A stretch of DNA of 64,000 bases from Adiantum capillus-veneris (taxonomy: Eukaryota; Streptophyta; Polypodiopsida; Polypodiales; Pteridaceae): assembly GCA_014529385.2 (NCBI GenBank), contig CM043971.1:32510709-32574708 (forward strand), given 5' to 3'. How positions within the stretch are numbered: the stretch's first letter is position 1; each line of letters begins with the position of its first letter. The notes beneath the pieces were generated by a model. It was not told where the DNA came from and ran no database searches. It saw only the letters and a program-made list of their open reading frames with translations. Position numbers and translations under genes: made by a program. Positions 9,921-22,750 of the stretch are shown here, piece by piece.

Positions 9921-12900
9921 ATGTCTACTAGGCAAAGACCGTGACATTTTTGATGACATAAAGAAGTTTGATGGCACTAATTTTCAACTTTGGAAGAACC
10001 AAATGCATGATGTGCTTGTCTAAAAGAAGCAAAAGTTGTCTATTGCCTATATAGCTAGAACTGAAGATATGCACATGACTCACTATCAGTGGGAGGATCT
10101 TGATGAGCTATGCAGGTAATGATTAGAATGCACCTTGGTGAGTCGGTGTACTTTTCAGTGTTAGAATGCAAGACTACTCATGCTTTATGGCAAAAATTAT
10201 GCGACACTTACGAAAAGGATATGGTAGTGCATGACCATTGATGATGAGATGAAAGCAATCTTTTTTCTTTATTCGTTGCCACCCTCTTGGGATCTCTTTT
10301 GCACAGTTGTTAGTAACTCTGCTCCTAATGGTACACTAAAATACAATGATGTTACTAGTGCACTTTTGTCAGAGGAGATGCGTCGGAAGACCATGGCTAG
10401 CTCGTATTATGGTGAAGCTCATTATGTGCAAAGGGATGATAAGCAATGTAAGGGCCGTTCTTCGCAACATGAATCCAAGAAAGAGTGCAATAGAGATGTA
10501 TCAAAGGGTAGATCAAAGTCTCGTGGTCGCCGCCGCAATGTTCAATGCCATTATTGTGATAAGTTTGGTCACATAAATAAGGATTGTTATGCTTGGAAGC
10601 GTGACAAAGAGAAGGACAAAGGTAAGGCAAAGATCATGATAATAAAGTGGAGAAGCCAAAGAGTTCAGTTAAGAATAAAGAATTGAACATAGTTCAGGAT
10701 GACAATGATGTGCAAGACGTTAATATGTTGACAAAAAATAATGATGTCTTTTATGATACACAAGAAACTCTATCTTTGCAGAGTTCTATGCCTGTTGAAC
10801 TCCTTGGTAGTGGTGAAGTATCCCATACATGGATTCTTGACTTGGGTGCTTCGTTGCATGTCACACCTCATAGGCATTGGTTTACTACATACGAGGAAAT
10901 CATTGGCTCTGTTACACTTGGTGACCATTACTCTTGTGACATTATTGGCGTAGGTGCTATTGCCATGGTTATGGCAAATGGGGTGAAGTTTATCATCCAT
11001 AATATGCATCATGTTCCAGCCTTGACACACAATCTGATTTTGGTCAGACGTCTTGATGACTTGGGTTACAAAGTCACTTTTCATCAGCAGTCTCGACGTG
11101 TTGCGAAGGGTCATCTTATTATAACCCATGGTTCTAAAGTTGGTTCACTTTATCCTCTTTATGTATCTGAAAAAAATAACGTTCTTTCTGTAATCAAGCT
11201 ACCAATCATTGCTTTGTGGCATAGCCGGTTAGGACATATGTCAAAGAAGGGAATGGAGACACTCTCTCGTTTGGTCTACTTACCGTCTTTGTCATTTTTT
11301 GATTTTCCCTTTTGTGAGCACTGTCAATATGGAAAGCAAACACGGACACATCGTACACATTATTTTCACAAAGAAAGAAAACCCTTAGAGCTTGTGCACA
11401 ATGATTTATGTGGGCCTATGCCTTCTAAATCCAATGGTGGTGCGTCCTATTATGTTACATTCATTGATGATGCAACACGACATGTTTGGGTCTACACCAT
11501 GATGTCTACCACATGCTTCATTACAGTTTCGTGTACCTTTGGAGTTATGGTCAGGACATAAATTGTCTTATGAAAAACTCCGCACATTTGGTTGTGAAGC
11601 TTATACACATGTACCCAAGGAGTTGCGTGCTAAGCTAGATCCTAAGTCCAGGAAATGAATCTTCATTGGCTATGGTGTACATGGTCAATTTGGCTATCAT
11701 TTATGGGATCCAAAAAGTTGATCAGTGATCCGTAGCAGTGATTTTGTCTTTAATGAGACTAAGATACATAGACAGCCAATGAAAGAGGTTGAATTCCAAA
11801 AAATGACATTTTTCGATGTATCACCTCTTGTTTAGACAGCTCCCGAGCCACTTACTACTACACAAGCTAGTACGAGTTCTGATCAGCTGCAAAGATCTCA
11901 AAGAGTCTCACATCTGCTAGAACGTTTTGTTCCAAGCGTGGATTTTGTTTTGCTAAAAAATACTGGTGAGTGTTCTTGTTACAAAGATGCTATGCTAGCC
12001 AATGATAAGGTTCAGTGGGAACATGCTATGAAGAGGGAGCTATCCAATATTGCAAAGAACAAAACATGGGAACTTGTTTTGTTGCCAAAAGGTAGGAAAG
12101 CATTGCCTTGTATACGGGTTTACAAGAAGAAGATTGACAATTATAAAGCTCGTTTAGTGGCCAAAGGTTTTAAGCAAGAATATGGTATCGATTTTCAGGA
12201 AATCTTTTCTCCAGTGGTCAAGATGACCACATTGAGAATGTTGCTTGCTTTGGTTGCCACTGAAGATATGGAGCATTACAGCTTTCTTACATGGTGATCT
12301 GGAGGGAGAGATTTATATGTAGCAACCTGAAGGGTTTGTGCTCTAGGGCAACGAACATTTGGTCTGTAAGCTTCTGAAAAGTCTCTATGGCTTGATGCAA
12401 TCATCCAGACAATGGTATCAAAAGTTTGATGCATTTATGCATTCCCTATGCTATAAGCGCAATAATGAGGATCCATGTCTTTACGTGAAAAGACAACCCA
12501 ATGGACAACTTATTATGTTCATCCTTTATGTAGATGACATAAAGGATGAGGATCCATGTCTTTACGTGAAAAGACAACCCAATGGACAACTTATTATGTT
12601 CATCCTTTATGTAGATGACATAATTATTGCTGGTCATTCCAAGAAGGACATTGCTGACTTGAAAACCAAGCTGAAAAGTCAATTTGACATGAAAGATTTG
12701 GGTGAAGCCAATCACATTTTGGGTATGCGCATTACTCGTGACCGTTGTGTACAAGGTTCTTGATCGTATCAACATGCAGAAGGGGAAGGTTTTGAGTACT
12801 CCATTGCCTGCATATTTGAAACTTAGCAAGAACGATTGTTCCAAATCTGCTTAGGAAAAAGCTACTATGGCTAAGGTTCCTTATGCTTCAACTTGTGGTA

Positions 12901-13495
12901 GTCTCATATATGCCATGGTGGCTACAAGACTTGACATTGCACATGTAGTGGGAGCTGTCAGTAGATTTATGTCTAACCCTGGTAAAAAGTATTGGGATGT
13001 TGTCAAGTCGATTCTCAGATACTTGAGTGGCACTGCAGATAGACGGTTATGCTATGGTCGTGGAGAGTCATCCATTTAGGGATTTTTAGACAGTGATTAT
13101 GCAGGCTGTGTTTACAATCGTAAATCAACAACAGGTTGGATTTACACATTTGCTGATTTTGCTATGTCATGGAGATCCGTTCTTCAAGACTGTACATCCA
13201 TTTCTACCACAGAGGCAGAGTATGTTGCATTGAGTGAGGCATGCAAAGAAGCTATTTGGCTTGCTCGCATAGTGAAAGATCTTGGATTGGATCAGTGTAC
13301 ACAAGTTCTTCATTGTGAAGTCAGAGCGCTATTGCCTTGGCTAATAATCCAGTGTTTCATTCCAGAATGAAACACATTGATATGTGTTATCACTTCAGTC
13401 GTGAATTCCTGGCAAATAAGAGCCTGGATTTAGTGAAGATTCCTACGTCGGAGAACACAGCATATGCACTCACTAAAAGTCTCTCCAGCCATTAG
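9921..13495 (+). pseudogene. Copia 2 gag-pol polyprotein, disrupted
   Basis: Gag includes KKFDGTNFQLWKNQM (about 9960) and a knuckle CHYCDKFGHINKDC near 10546-10590. The protease motif reads DLGA (near 10840) instead of DSGA, explained by TCG to TTG. Integrase has its zinc region and HNDLCGP, then much of the core is deleted near 11520. RT has a duplicated catalytic block with YVDD at 12527-12538 and 12608-12619. RNase H runs to 13495. Stops include TAA 10021, TGA 11656 and 11719, and TAG 11833, 12320, 12344, 12852 and 13077; there are several frameshifts. It cannot make a functional polyprotein. Confidence 0.9.
12467..12628 (+). repeat. 81-bp in-frame tandem duplication of the RT catalytic block
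   Basis: 12467-12547 is repeated at 12548-12628, duplicating 27 residues including YVDD. The frame stays open through both copies. Near identity of the copies suggests a recent slippage or repair event. Confidence 0.95.
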
Positions 13496-13574
13496 TTTTA
13501 GCACTGTTGTGAGTTGATGGGCATTGGGTGAAGCGTGGTACTCTTCCATTCTTATGGTCTCCCACATTGGCCAT

Positions 13575-13586
13575 CAAGTGGGAGAA
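13575..13586 (+). other. Copia 2 polypurine tract
   Basis: AAGTGGGAGAA lies directly before TGTTAGG, the classic plant copia tract and LTR start. Confidence 0.85.
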
Positions 13587-13859
13587 TGTTAGGTTTAATG
13601 GCCATGTGGCCGATCGCCCATCACTAAGTGCTACTAACCCTAAGTGTACACCTATACACTTGTGTGAGCCACTAACACAAAGTAGAGTGTGCATTGTGCC
13701 TAAGTGCATAAGATAGAGAAGAAAGAAAGGGGGTTACACAATGTGTGTCGTCTCTCCCCCTCCAACCTGTGTGTGTGTCTATGGTGGTGTGTGTGTGTGA
13801 GTGTGTGTGCGTATTCATCTTCCTCTTCCTCTATGCTCCCGGCTCCTCTCCTTCAATCA
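13587..13859 (+). repeat. Copia 2 3' LTR
   Basis: 273 bp starting TGTTAGG and ending TCAATCA. It contains GT-rich simple sequence at 13768-13812. The end is supported by the sharp start at 13860 of sequence homologous to the LTR at 22.75-23.4 kb. No partner LTR is visible. Confidence 0.75.
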
Positions 13860-14509
13860 TGAAACTTTAAGGAAAGCTGTATTAGGTCTAAGGGCACAAG
13901 TCTACAAAGTTTGGTGGTCATCCAAGAAGGTACCAAAATCTCGATCCATCATTGTCTAGGTCAAAAAAACTAAACATAATAATCGAGATAGGTCGCCCTA
14001 ACGTCTAATAACACTCTCCTATGGTCAAATTGTCAAAAAACAATTATTTAAGCCCTCAAAATTGAAGATTAGGCTTGTTGACATGTAGTCACAAACCATG
14101 ATAGAACTTGAAATGCTTATACTTGAATGAAAGAGGAAGGAAAGAGAAACACAATGCAAGTTTGGGAATCAAAATCGGATTACCCAATCATGAGAAAGTT
14201 GATTACAAATCTGCGTTGCTTGGCTGCTTGAGCGTACTTACACAGAGTTCTTCTTTCTCCAAAAGATAAGCCTTCCTTTCATACTAAGGTTATTATCTTT
14301 TATACCTTGGGCTTTTTTAATGGCTAGTGGCGAGCTTGGATGGGCCTTCATGAACATCATGAAAGAACTACAACTCATAGTACTGCTACTCTAGAATCCG
14401 AATTCACATGTAGTATAGCCACACTAGCTCACAAAAATATTAGAGTACAAATGCATTAAAAACATGGTATCCGGCTAGGTGGGTGCTCGCATGTTGCAAT
14501 GGACAAACA
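13860..14509 (-). repeat. Truncated gypsy 3' LTR, minus strand
   Basis: The reverse complement matches the plus-strand LTR at 22751-23400. It starts TGTTTG at 14509, preceded on the minus strand by a purine tract GGGAGGGGGAAG (14521-14510). It contains the same TATA region (tataaaagataat, near 14306-14291). About 250 bp at its 3' end, present in the other copy, are missing at the copia 2 junction. Confidence 0.85.
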
Positions 14510-17050
14510 CTTCCCCCTCCCTAGCTCGTGTCATCTCTTGATATGACCGTGCGCAATCTAGTCACTAGGGTTGTCTTTAGGTTGTCTTGAAGGCTGGCCT
14601 TTAGCTTTGAAATTGCTTTGTAGTTGATGATGCTCTATGCTCCCCCTTCCTTTCATATCTACTGTGTTCTGGTTGAGACCTGAATTCGGCTTCCACGTTG
14701 AGGCAATTTTGCATTTTGTTGTGCAATCTCCTTTTTGTTGCCTTTTTGGGAACTGCGCCTCTTTGGGTAGTCGACTTGATGATGGATCTTGGCAAGTCCT
14801 CTACAATATTTCACCAACTTTCAAGCACTTTGTGAGCACTTTGTGAGCACCTTATGATTGTTTTTGATTGCTCTCTTGCTGAATTTGTCATTGATTGTCC
14901 GTTCTTTTTGTATGTTACTCTTTGACTTGCCATTGTTTAATGGAGTTTCGACAAGCATGCGGAGACTTGAAGTTGTTGTTCTGATTCTTTGACAAATGAT
15001 ATGAGTAGCAATTTCCTTAGTGCTAGTATCTGATGTAGAAGGAAAGTATACAAGAGGATAGTGATGAGTGTTTCTAAATTAGGGTCTAAAGCTTGGATGA
15101 CCAAAGAGAAAAAACAAGAAAAAGCCTAGTGGAAAAAAATGCCTTTGATATACGCTCTTATTGGAGAAGTTGGACTTTAAGTACCTGTTCATGCAAGGTG
15201 AGTGCTTGGGAGAAACAAAGGAAGAGTGTCTAATGCAAGTGTCAGATATGGGACACTCTATATGCATAAGAGAAATCTGTCAAACAAAAGTATGCAGTGT
15301 GAAAGATGGAGTTGATGGGTGCTTCAAGGAACAAATGTAGCACATGTGACATCAAAGGATGTCGCAATAGTTTTCACATTTTCAAGAAGGGTTTTTGATG
15401 TAGAAGCTTCTCCACTCATACATCACTGTGCTCGATGTGTGAGTGTCTTTTGGACTTCCTCCTTCACTTCACCATACTTAAAATATATAGAATTTGACTC
15501 TTATGCTCACCAGCATGAACGATACAACTTAAATATGCTCAACTCTTCCAGCTTAAACAATACCTAAAATAGCTAAGACTCTGAGACCACAGATGATATT
15601 ACTTGAAGCTTTGGCACTAAAGACTCGTTCCTTTAGTGGCTTAGCTTCTCGACTGTGACTCTTATGCCATGTATTTTTAATGGTGACTTGGACATATATA
15701 TTCAAGGCTGAAAACCCAATTCCATAAATTCTTGAGATTTAGGTTTCTTTCGTTGTATTGGCCTTTGGATGCCACCATTTTTCTTGTGGGTTGGCTTCCT
15801 TGTACTCCTCTTGATTTTTTTGTCGTATGTTGATACTACTTTATGGAACAGGTTCTTTGGTTGTAGTCGAGACTGATGGAGCCTTTGCTTTATCTCCCAT
15901 GAGAAGCAATTGTAGTCTCTATTGATTGAGTTTCCAATACCAATTTTTGAACCCACCTTGTTTTTTATCTCTGTGTGACCGTATTTTGCATTTGCCATGT
16001 TTGCTCTATGACTTGATGGACACCAGGCTTTGGTATTCATATCTAACTATGACCAACGTTAATCATATTTGAAACCCAATATCACATTCGATAAGGTTCC
16101 TAATTCATGTCTTCACATCTTTATGTACACATGCCCATGCATATACACGCTACTATATACATGCCAAAAGTTATTTATCATCATTGCCCAACCCCCAAGT
16201 TGAGTATTCATGCTCAACAATTGCATCAAATAGTTTCATAGAACCGCAAACATAATCCCAAACTTCCTTCTAGATCATATGTAAACTCAGCCATTCCAAC
16301 TAGCCACCTCAAAATGCATGTGATGACTAGAGTTCATCACATTGATAATCATGAATCTCACATCTTTATGTTGGTGCATCAATGGCTCTTCATTTCTCAC
16401 ATAAAAGACACCATCACTCCCACCGCCTTGAGTTTCATTCAAGTAATGGAAAAGCATCTCAAAGACCCCACCACTTGCATCTTCCTGTTCCACATAAGGC
16501 ATCTACCACTTGCATCTTCTTGTTCCACATAAGGCATCTGCCACTTGAAAAGCTGGAGACATACATACAAATCCACACAAGACATCATAACCAAGTCCTC
16601 ATCATGCCAACCTACTCCGAGTCTTGCTAATTGCCAATCACGATCTTTGTAGATAAAACAATATAGCCAACCATAAAGCACCTGAAATGCATCCATAAGA
16701 TCATCGTGTAAGAAAAATATCACTACTTCCTTTTCTAATGCATCCCCAAGATGTTTATATTTGACAACCATATAGGACATGTATCACCATCGACATCCCT
16801 GAGAGAAGGCAGTAGCATTAAATCCTTGCATACATGGATGTCATTCCCATTGCATTCATGATCCAATACCTTTGCATCACAACCTTTAGAGGGTTGCCCA
16901 ACCCCTAGCTCTAGACATCCCTATAGCAACACATAGATTTCTCTCTTTTCATATCACTATCTTCAATACTTCACACATGGAATTGGGCTCTTTCTCTTGC
17001 ACTTTCACTTTAAGGACCGGCCGCAACAAACTTGTAAAATCCTGTATTCT
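14510..17050 (-). mobile_element. Gypsy internal DNA, minus strand, no clear domains
   Basis: Lies between the LTR at 13860-14509 and the gag fragment at 17051. Its minus-strand orientation is inferred from those two features. Reading frames at 15702-16040 and 16439-16780 have no recognised domain. A 35-bp tandem duplication (ccacttgcatcttc...) occurs around 16470-16545. RT and integrase are not seen, so this is heavily decayed or non-autonomous. Confidence 0.45.
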
Positions 17051-17584
17051 TTAGCTATTTGTAAAAATAGAATAAAATTCCTCTTTAGACATGGCTTCTA
17101 CATGTAACACAACATATTTCCAAACTCTCCAATGACCAAAATTCTGCAACATACTCATGTTCTTGCATAAACAAACTAGTGACTTGTTTCCATGCATCGT
17201 GGTGATCACCTTCTTGAGCCACTTCAAAAAGCATATCTTAAAATTTTCCCAATTGCCTTTCTCATCTTGTGAAAATCCCTCAAACCAGTCTCTTGCATTC
17301 CCTCTAACCACCAAATTGATACCTACAAGCTTTTGCGCCTCAATTGGAATCGCCTGACATAAACGTGTAAGGTCAAACTCATTAGACGAAAGCCAATCTT
17401 TTGCATCCTCACAACCTGTGAAAATAGATGGTTGGAATGGCACCACCATAATGGGATTCCCTTCAAAATCCAATATTGCAAACATCACCACCCGAACTCC
17501 AACTTCTAAGTGCACAACCGGCAAATTTCCGCTCCCCAGCAAGATCCCCAAAAGATGATGGACCAAAAGACATTGTGTGCACAC
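17051..17584 (-). pseudogene. Gypsy gag fragment
   Basis: A 177-residue frame whose middle part, from FTGCEDAKDWL through NLVVRGNARDWFEGF to NWENFKICFLKWL, matches the retrotransposon gag (capsid) pattern: an F-x-G start, hydrophobic helices and A-x-x-W. No zinc knuckle follows in frame. It lies upstream, on the minus strand, of the LTR at 13860-14509 and probably belongs to that element. Confidence 0.7.
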
Positions 17585-18648
17585 TCACACCCCCTTGCAC
17601 CTTAACACAGCACAAGGAATTCCCTTAATTTTCTCACCTCACATACAAACACTCAAGAGCTCAATGAAAGTCCTCCCCTCAAATCAATTGAAAGCTCCAA
17701 ATGTCATGAACTACAAGTCCTTGCCTACCCGCAAACATTACTTAGTGAGTTGAGTTGATCAAGGCTTGGAATCACATTTGATGGCTACTAAAAGACACAA
17801 GAAGGACCATCAAAAACACAAAAACTCTATCCACAAAAGGCCTCTTTCAACCATTTCAAATGCTTCACCAAAGTTGGACCCTTTGGTGTAGCCTCAACCC
17901 TAATGGCACTGATACAGGGTCAAATCGTCTTGCAACAATCCACACCTTCTTCCCTCAATTCCTTGCACACACACATCCATAAAACCCTTAGAACTCCCAT
18001 AGATTCTTCAAAGTGAAAACTTGAAGAGAAGAAACCCTATCCACTCCTCCACACACTTGAAAACAGGACTTGAACAAGTCGAGACTGCAACGGACTATCT
18101 ATAGAAACCTTGCTTCCTCTTATCCACAAAGAGGTGAAAGTGTTGATTTTTGGTCAAGCAAGTACACTCCTAGCTTGGAAACGCATGGAACCGTGCGTGA
18201 CGTGGCAAAAATCAGCCTTTTCACACCATTTTGACCTTTCTAGGGCCATTTTTGCCACAAAAATGTCAACGAATTCCTTCATATTTTGTAGGCTTTATCC
18301 TTGATACTCAAAATTAACTTTTATATATAAAAAATCTATTATTGAACACATGTGTCAAACTTTTGGGGCAATGTGAGCATATCGACACTTTCCACTTGCA
18401 TTATTCACATTATAGATTCAAACAAGCATGAAAAATCCTTGTACAAGCTTTGTAATCTAGACTTAATAGTTATTCTACTCTCTATACATGAAGGCAAACA
18501 TTGCAAGATTCCCTATGAGAAAACTTCTATCTCAAAATGAGGATGTTGTTCCTATACACACCCTTCTCATTCTCTAGCAATTTCTTCCATACTGTATATT
18601 TTCCACTTGTCCAGGAACTGTCCAAAAACCTTGGGTCCCACCTATGTT
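17585..18648. other. No recognisable gene
   Basis: A/T-rich sequence with short frames on both strands. It may be the leader of the minus-strand gypsy element (upstream of gag), but no primer site or LTR end was found. Confidence 0.4.
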
Positions 18649-18930
18649 CTACAATGATTGATGCGACTCTTTCTTGATTGCATCACATAACAAAGCCTTT
18701 GCGTCCAATTTCTTTGGATGAAAATAAGTAATGGAAGCCTTGATATCAAGATGTAAACCACAAAGAAAACGTTGAACTTTGTGGAAACTGTTTAACCCAT
18801 CAAAGTTAAGGATAATCTCATGATACTTGGAGATATAAGTGCTTATATAAAAAATTATGCATGCAGCGGTTGGTATTAAGCGAAGATGATGAACGTTCAT
18901 AAACAACTTTTGGCATGTATGTAGTAGCAT
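18649..18930 (-). pseudogene. Possible gag-like fragment
   Basis: A 93-residue frame with LNSFHKVQRFLCGLHLDIKA followed by a segment rich in A and K. The pattern (F..GL, then a run of helices) recalls retrotransposon gag, but the match is weak. It stops beside the MITE at 18936. It could be chance. Confidence 0.3.
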
Positions 18931-18935
18931 GGAAC

Positions 18936-19153
18936 CCCGGGCCGGTCACTTTTTAGAATGTGTATGATATCACGTGAGTTAACCGGAGAGGATTATTAAA
19001 AGACCAAAATGTATAAAAATGTATACATACAGAGGGGGGTGGGGGTTTTTTAAATAGGCTCACAGTGTAAGTATAGTATGTATATTGGGGTATTATTAAT
19101 TGCCTCTTGAACGCACGTGATATAAGGGTCTTTTGATAAGTGACTGACCCGGG
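18936..19153. mobile_element. 218-bp MITE, hAT-like
   Basis: Terminal inverted repeats start CCCGGGCCGGTCACTT (left) and, on the other strand, CCCGGGTCAGTCACTT (right). The element is flanked by a perfect 8-bp direct repeat CATGGAAC (18928-18935 and 19154-19161). An 8-bp duplication is typical of hAT transposons. The inside is A/T-rich with further inverted similarity (atatcacgtg). It has no coding capacity and must have been moved by a transposase from elsewhere. Confidence 0.9.
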
Positions 19154-19161
19154 CATGGAAC

Positions 19162-21845
19162 TACACATATGGAGACCGACTCATGCTTTGTTGAGCAATG
19201 GATTGGTTTTGTATGTGCACCATTCAAGAATGTCCACTTTGTTGCTCCAAATTCCACTCAGACTACCATTGTTCATCAAAATATATTTCATGGAGGTCAC
19301 TATAGAGGTATTATGAGTGTTCCTATGAAGGTGTTTTGGCAAATTTGGATGTTGTCAAGGAATGGTGGAAACAAACTTGTCTCTAGAACATCCAATCATG
19401 CCAAACTTGTGGTCATTGTTAGAAGACAGGCCACACGGGTTTTGGCGTTCAAGGTTGTTCATATTTTGTTCTTCAAACTTTAGCAGTTATCCAAATGCAA
19501 GTCCAAAACCAAATGGATGAAGATATGTAGATTCGAGAAAAATTTCTCAAATTATTAGAGACCTCACACAACTATTTCCCAATTTTTGACTTCCAAAGCA
19601 ACAACCACAAGGTCAAGTTGCAAAGAGCCCACTAGCCAAGAAGCGCTCTGAAGCTCCTGCAAAATTAATTAGGAAGGAGGCATATGTTGTTATGAAAATT
19701 TTGGGGGAAGAGAGCTCCAAGATTAGGAAGAGTGAAGTCACAGGTAAGACGGAACACAAATTTCCGCAAGCGTCAACACATCAGTATGGTACTTCATGTT
19801 AGTCTAATTTTTCTTTGCAGAAGGAACATACAACTTGTGAGGAATGGGAACATTCACAAGCTATGTTGAATATTAAGGACAACCACTTGGTGCAAGAACC
19901 AAACCTACTTTTTGCAAAGCATCTAGGATATGAGTCTCAAGGCATGGCCAAAGTCACAGCCTTGAAGAATGTCTTTCCTATTGCATGATGGAGGATGCAC
20001 TAATCCCACTACAGGTGAGGATAATTCCCAAGGCAATGGAGGCACTCATCACATAGGAAGTGATGGTAATCCATGGGGAGGGGGATGTACTTGTCATAAG
20101 TAAAGTGGTAAGTGGTAATAATACAATAACAATGCACTATGGTGAGTTTGTCCATTTGTAACCAACGAAAGACGAATGAGAGTCACACTTCACCATTTAA
20201 ATTTAAGTATAGATGACAAATTTGATAGTGATGGCATGACAATGTTCACTAGTCAACATATGAAGATACTTCTTGCAAAAGCATTATGCTTCACGATGGA
20301 GCTTGCAAGGTACATAAAAGGTGTTGGAAGCATGATGGAGAAAGTGGACACACGGGTATCAAATAGTGTATGGATGTTTATCATGGTTAAGTTCAGGAGT
20401 TTATGCAGAATAAGTTATCTCGCATCCAACAAACTCCAAGAAAGAAAAGATCTTGTGTAGATAATTATAGATATGGAAACAAGTACAATGGCGTGGGAAA
20501 GGCCACAAAGATGGATTTTGATCTCAAATCAAGCGGAAGACAAACTGAGGATAGCTTTGAATTTTTCCATCCTTGAGAATTAACAAGAGTGTCCAATTAT
20601 GTGAAGGGAATTCACTTTACTCAAGAGGAGAGCAAAGTAATGAGGGAGCAATTGGAAGAAACCTATGCCAATGCAACATGGTTATGTGTTGTCCAAGGTC
20701 ATGTCTAAGGTCAACATAATGAGACTTGGATAAGAAACTAGAATTACACAACATGAACCTCGCAAATTAAGCAAGTTTTCAATTGTAGCATAGTGTCTGA
20801 TTGTAGAAGCCCGCAATCTAATGACACATATCGTGGACATGAACGGTTGTCCTCTCGACTTAGCCCTTGCTTACGGCCAAGTTCAGATGGAGTAGGCTGT
20901 GGCAAACACCATCAAATGTCCCTAAGGACTTGTACATAGCTGGGAGTGCATCTCACAACTTCTAGTGAGTTTCTTTATGTGCGCTCAAAGATAAGAAAGT
21001 GGTTGGCACATTCTACCGTGCTACTATGCCTCTCCCCAAGTGCTTTTCCTTTCCTCATGATGGGCATTATTTTTTTCCACAGATCTTGCCTTTGGAGCGA
21101 ATTGTGCCAAGAAGTGCGCATTTCAGATTTGAAGCAACCTAATGCACTAGAAGTGTTAAGCAAACCTAGAGCACCACATCAAGGCAACAATAAGGGGTGA
21201 TCCAAATCTTGCATATACCCTATCCTTTTGGAGCTTATGATTTTAGACAATAGTAAGAAGGTGGATTTGGGTCATGCACAAGGAAAGGTAGGAGTGTTTG
21301 TCTCAAAGTAAGAAAACCAATGTAAAGAAAAAAGCCTTGGTAGAGAGCAATGATGATGAGGAAGGTTTTGTGAGGTCAAGAAATGAGTCGAAGGATCTAC
21401 TGCATGTTCCAACCAACTATGACCATATCATACAATGGTGCCTATGTATTCCAATGAAGTATACCAACTTTTTGGGCACAAATTGGAGAGGGAAATCGGC
21501 AATTTAGTCATCATCAGATCAACACTCTAGTTAGATTAGGGTTATGGTCACCATCAGCAATCTGGTCATCATCAATAATGTGGTCCACAATGTCATAATG
21601 GCATACACTTGATCCCCTTTATGATTACAAATTGTAATTGGGTTGTAGTTGTGGGTTGTAGTTGTCCTCAAGCATTGGCATCCATCCTCTTGCACTTGAG
21701 CTTGCACTTCCTTCCAAAAGAATCGCACTCCAAAGACAAGAGTGCTAGAGAGAGACTCTCCACAAGCGCAAGCCAGCCCTCCTTCTTCATGTCTTTCCTC
21801 TCTTCTCCTCCATTGAGAGAGAGAAATCGCTTTCAAAACTTTCCC
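19162..21845. other. Unassigned degenerate sequence
   Basis: Frames at 19169-19483, 20176-20460 and 20946-21200 on the plus strand are 84-104 codons long and show no domain I recognise. It may be more decayed retroelement DNA between two oppositely oriented LTRs. I see no splice-compatible host gene. Confidence 0.4.
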
Positions 21846-22742
21846 CTAAACTCCATGAGAGACTCCTTCAAGACTTTGTCTTCTTCCTCTCCCCACCAGT
21901 CCCTCTTCATGTTCATTGCATTCTTGAGCGGACACTCTGCTAGCTCCTTGCACATCTCTTCGTTTGTGCACGACATTTTGCTTCAGGTGCTCTGGTCGAT
22001 GCGAAGAATTTTCTTCCTTACAATTGACATGCCCCATCTGTTTTTGCTTCCTAGATACTATAATATTATCCCCTTCAATAGTGGGATGTTGATAGAGAGA
22101 AATATCTCTGATGTGATCCTCAACCTCTCTTGCAATGGCTGCTAGTGTGGGCGCTCCCCCTTGTTCTGCACGACGAGCCAACTTTTTTGCAAAAATCCAG
22201 CCCCATGATATCTGTCCTCGACAAAAGCTAGCATTTTTATGCTCTGAAGCAAAGAGTTGGATAGATCGGGCATGCATGCATCATACAAGCCCAACATCTC
22301 TTTAATACCCTTGCATGCTAACCAACTTGTGTGCTTTGTTTTTGCCAAGTTTGTTGTAGGAACGAATGATAAATCCTCCACTTCCTACAATATAGTTATT
22401 ATTCGTGACATTATAAGATACTTCGAATAAAGTTTACTCAAAATATGGCTTGATCATGTTACCCAAACAAAGTGTTTCTCCAAGAAGGGTACCACACATG
22501 CCACCAATTGAGCCAACAATCCATTTGTGACAGATTGTAGTCTGCCACTTTGTTGGAGGCCCACTAAGCTCAAATATTTTTATACAAGCCAGTTGCTTCA
22601 TTCTAACTTCTTGCACAATGCCATAATTCACACAAACGCTTATGCTCATCTTGAAAATTCTTATGCACATATTGAGTAGTGTGAATTTGCAGGCTTTGCT
22701 CCTAGTGACAGAAACACAAACGCTCTGCTCCCTCCACAACAT
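21846..22742 (-). pseudogene. Unrecognised degenerate coding-like region
   Basis: Three overlapping minus-strand frames (22742-22434, 22381-22142, 22277-21846) look like one broken gene. Tryptophan-rich text appears in one frame near 22520, and WLACKGIKEMLGLYDACMPD in the next. I do not recognise the family; a transposase or retroelement protein is possible. It ends just before the LTR at 22751. Confidence 0.3.
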
Positions 22743-22750
22743 TGTTGGGT

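Larger units (their letters stand above)
9751..13859 (+). mobile_element. 5'-truncated Ty1/copia retrotransposon (copia 2)
   Basis: Gag, protease, integrase, RT and RNase H in copia order, a polypurine tract and a 273-bp 3' LTR. There is no matching 5' LTR or primer site upstream, so it is truncated or rearranged at the left. The sequence family differs from copia 1. The right end abuts a truncated gypsy LTR in the other orientation. Confidence 0.88.
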
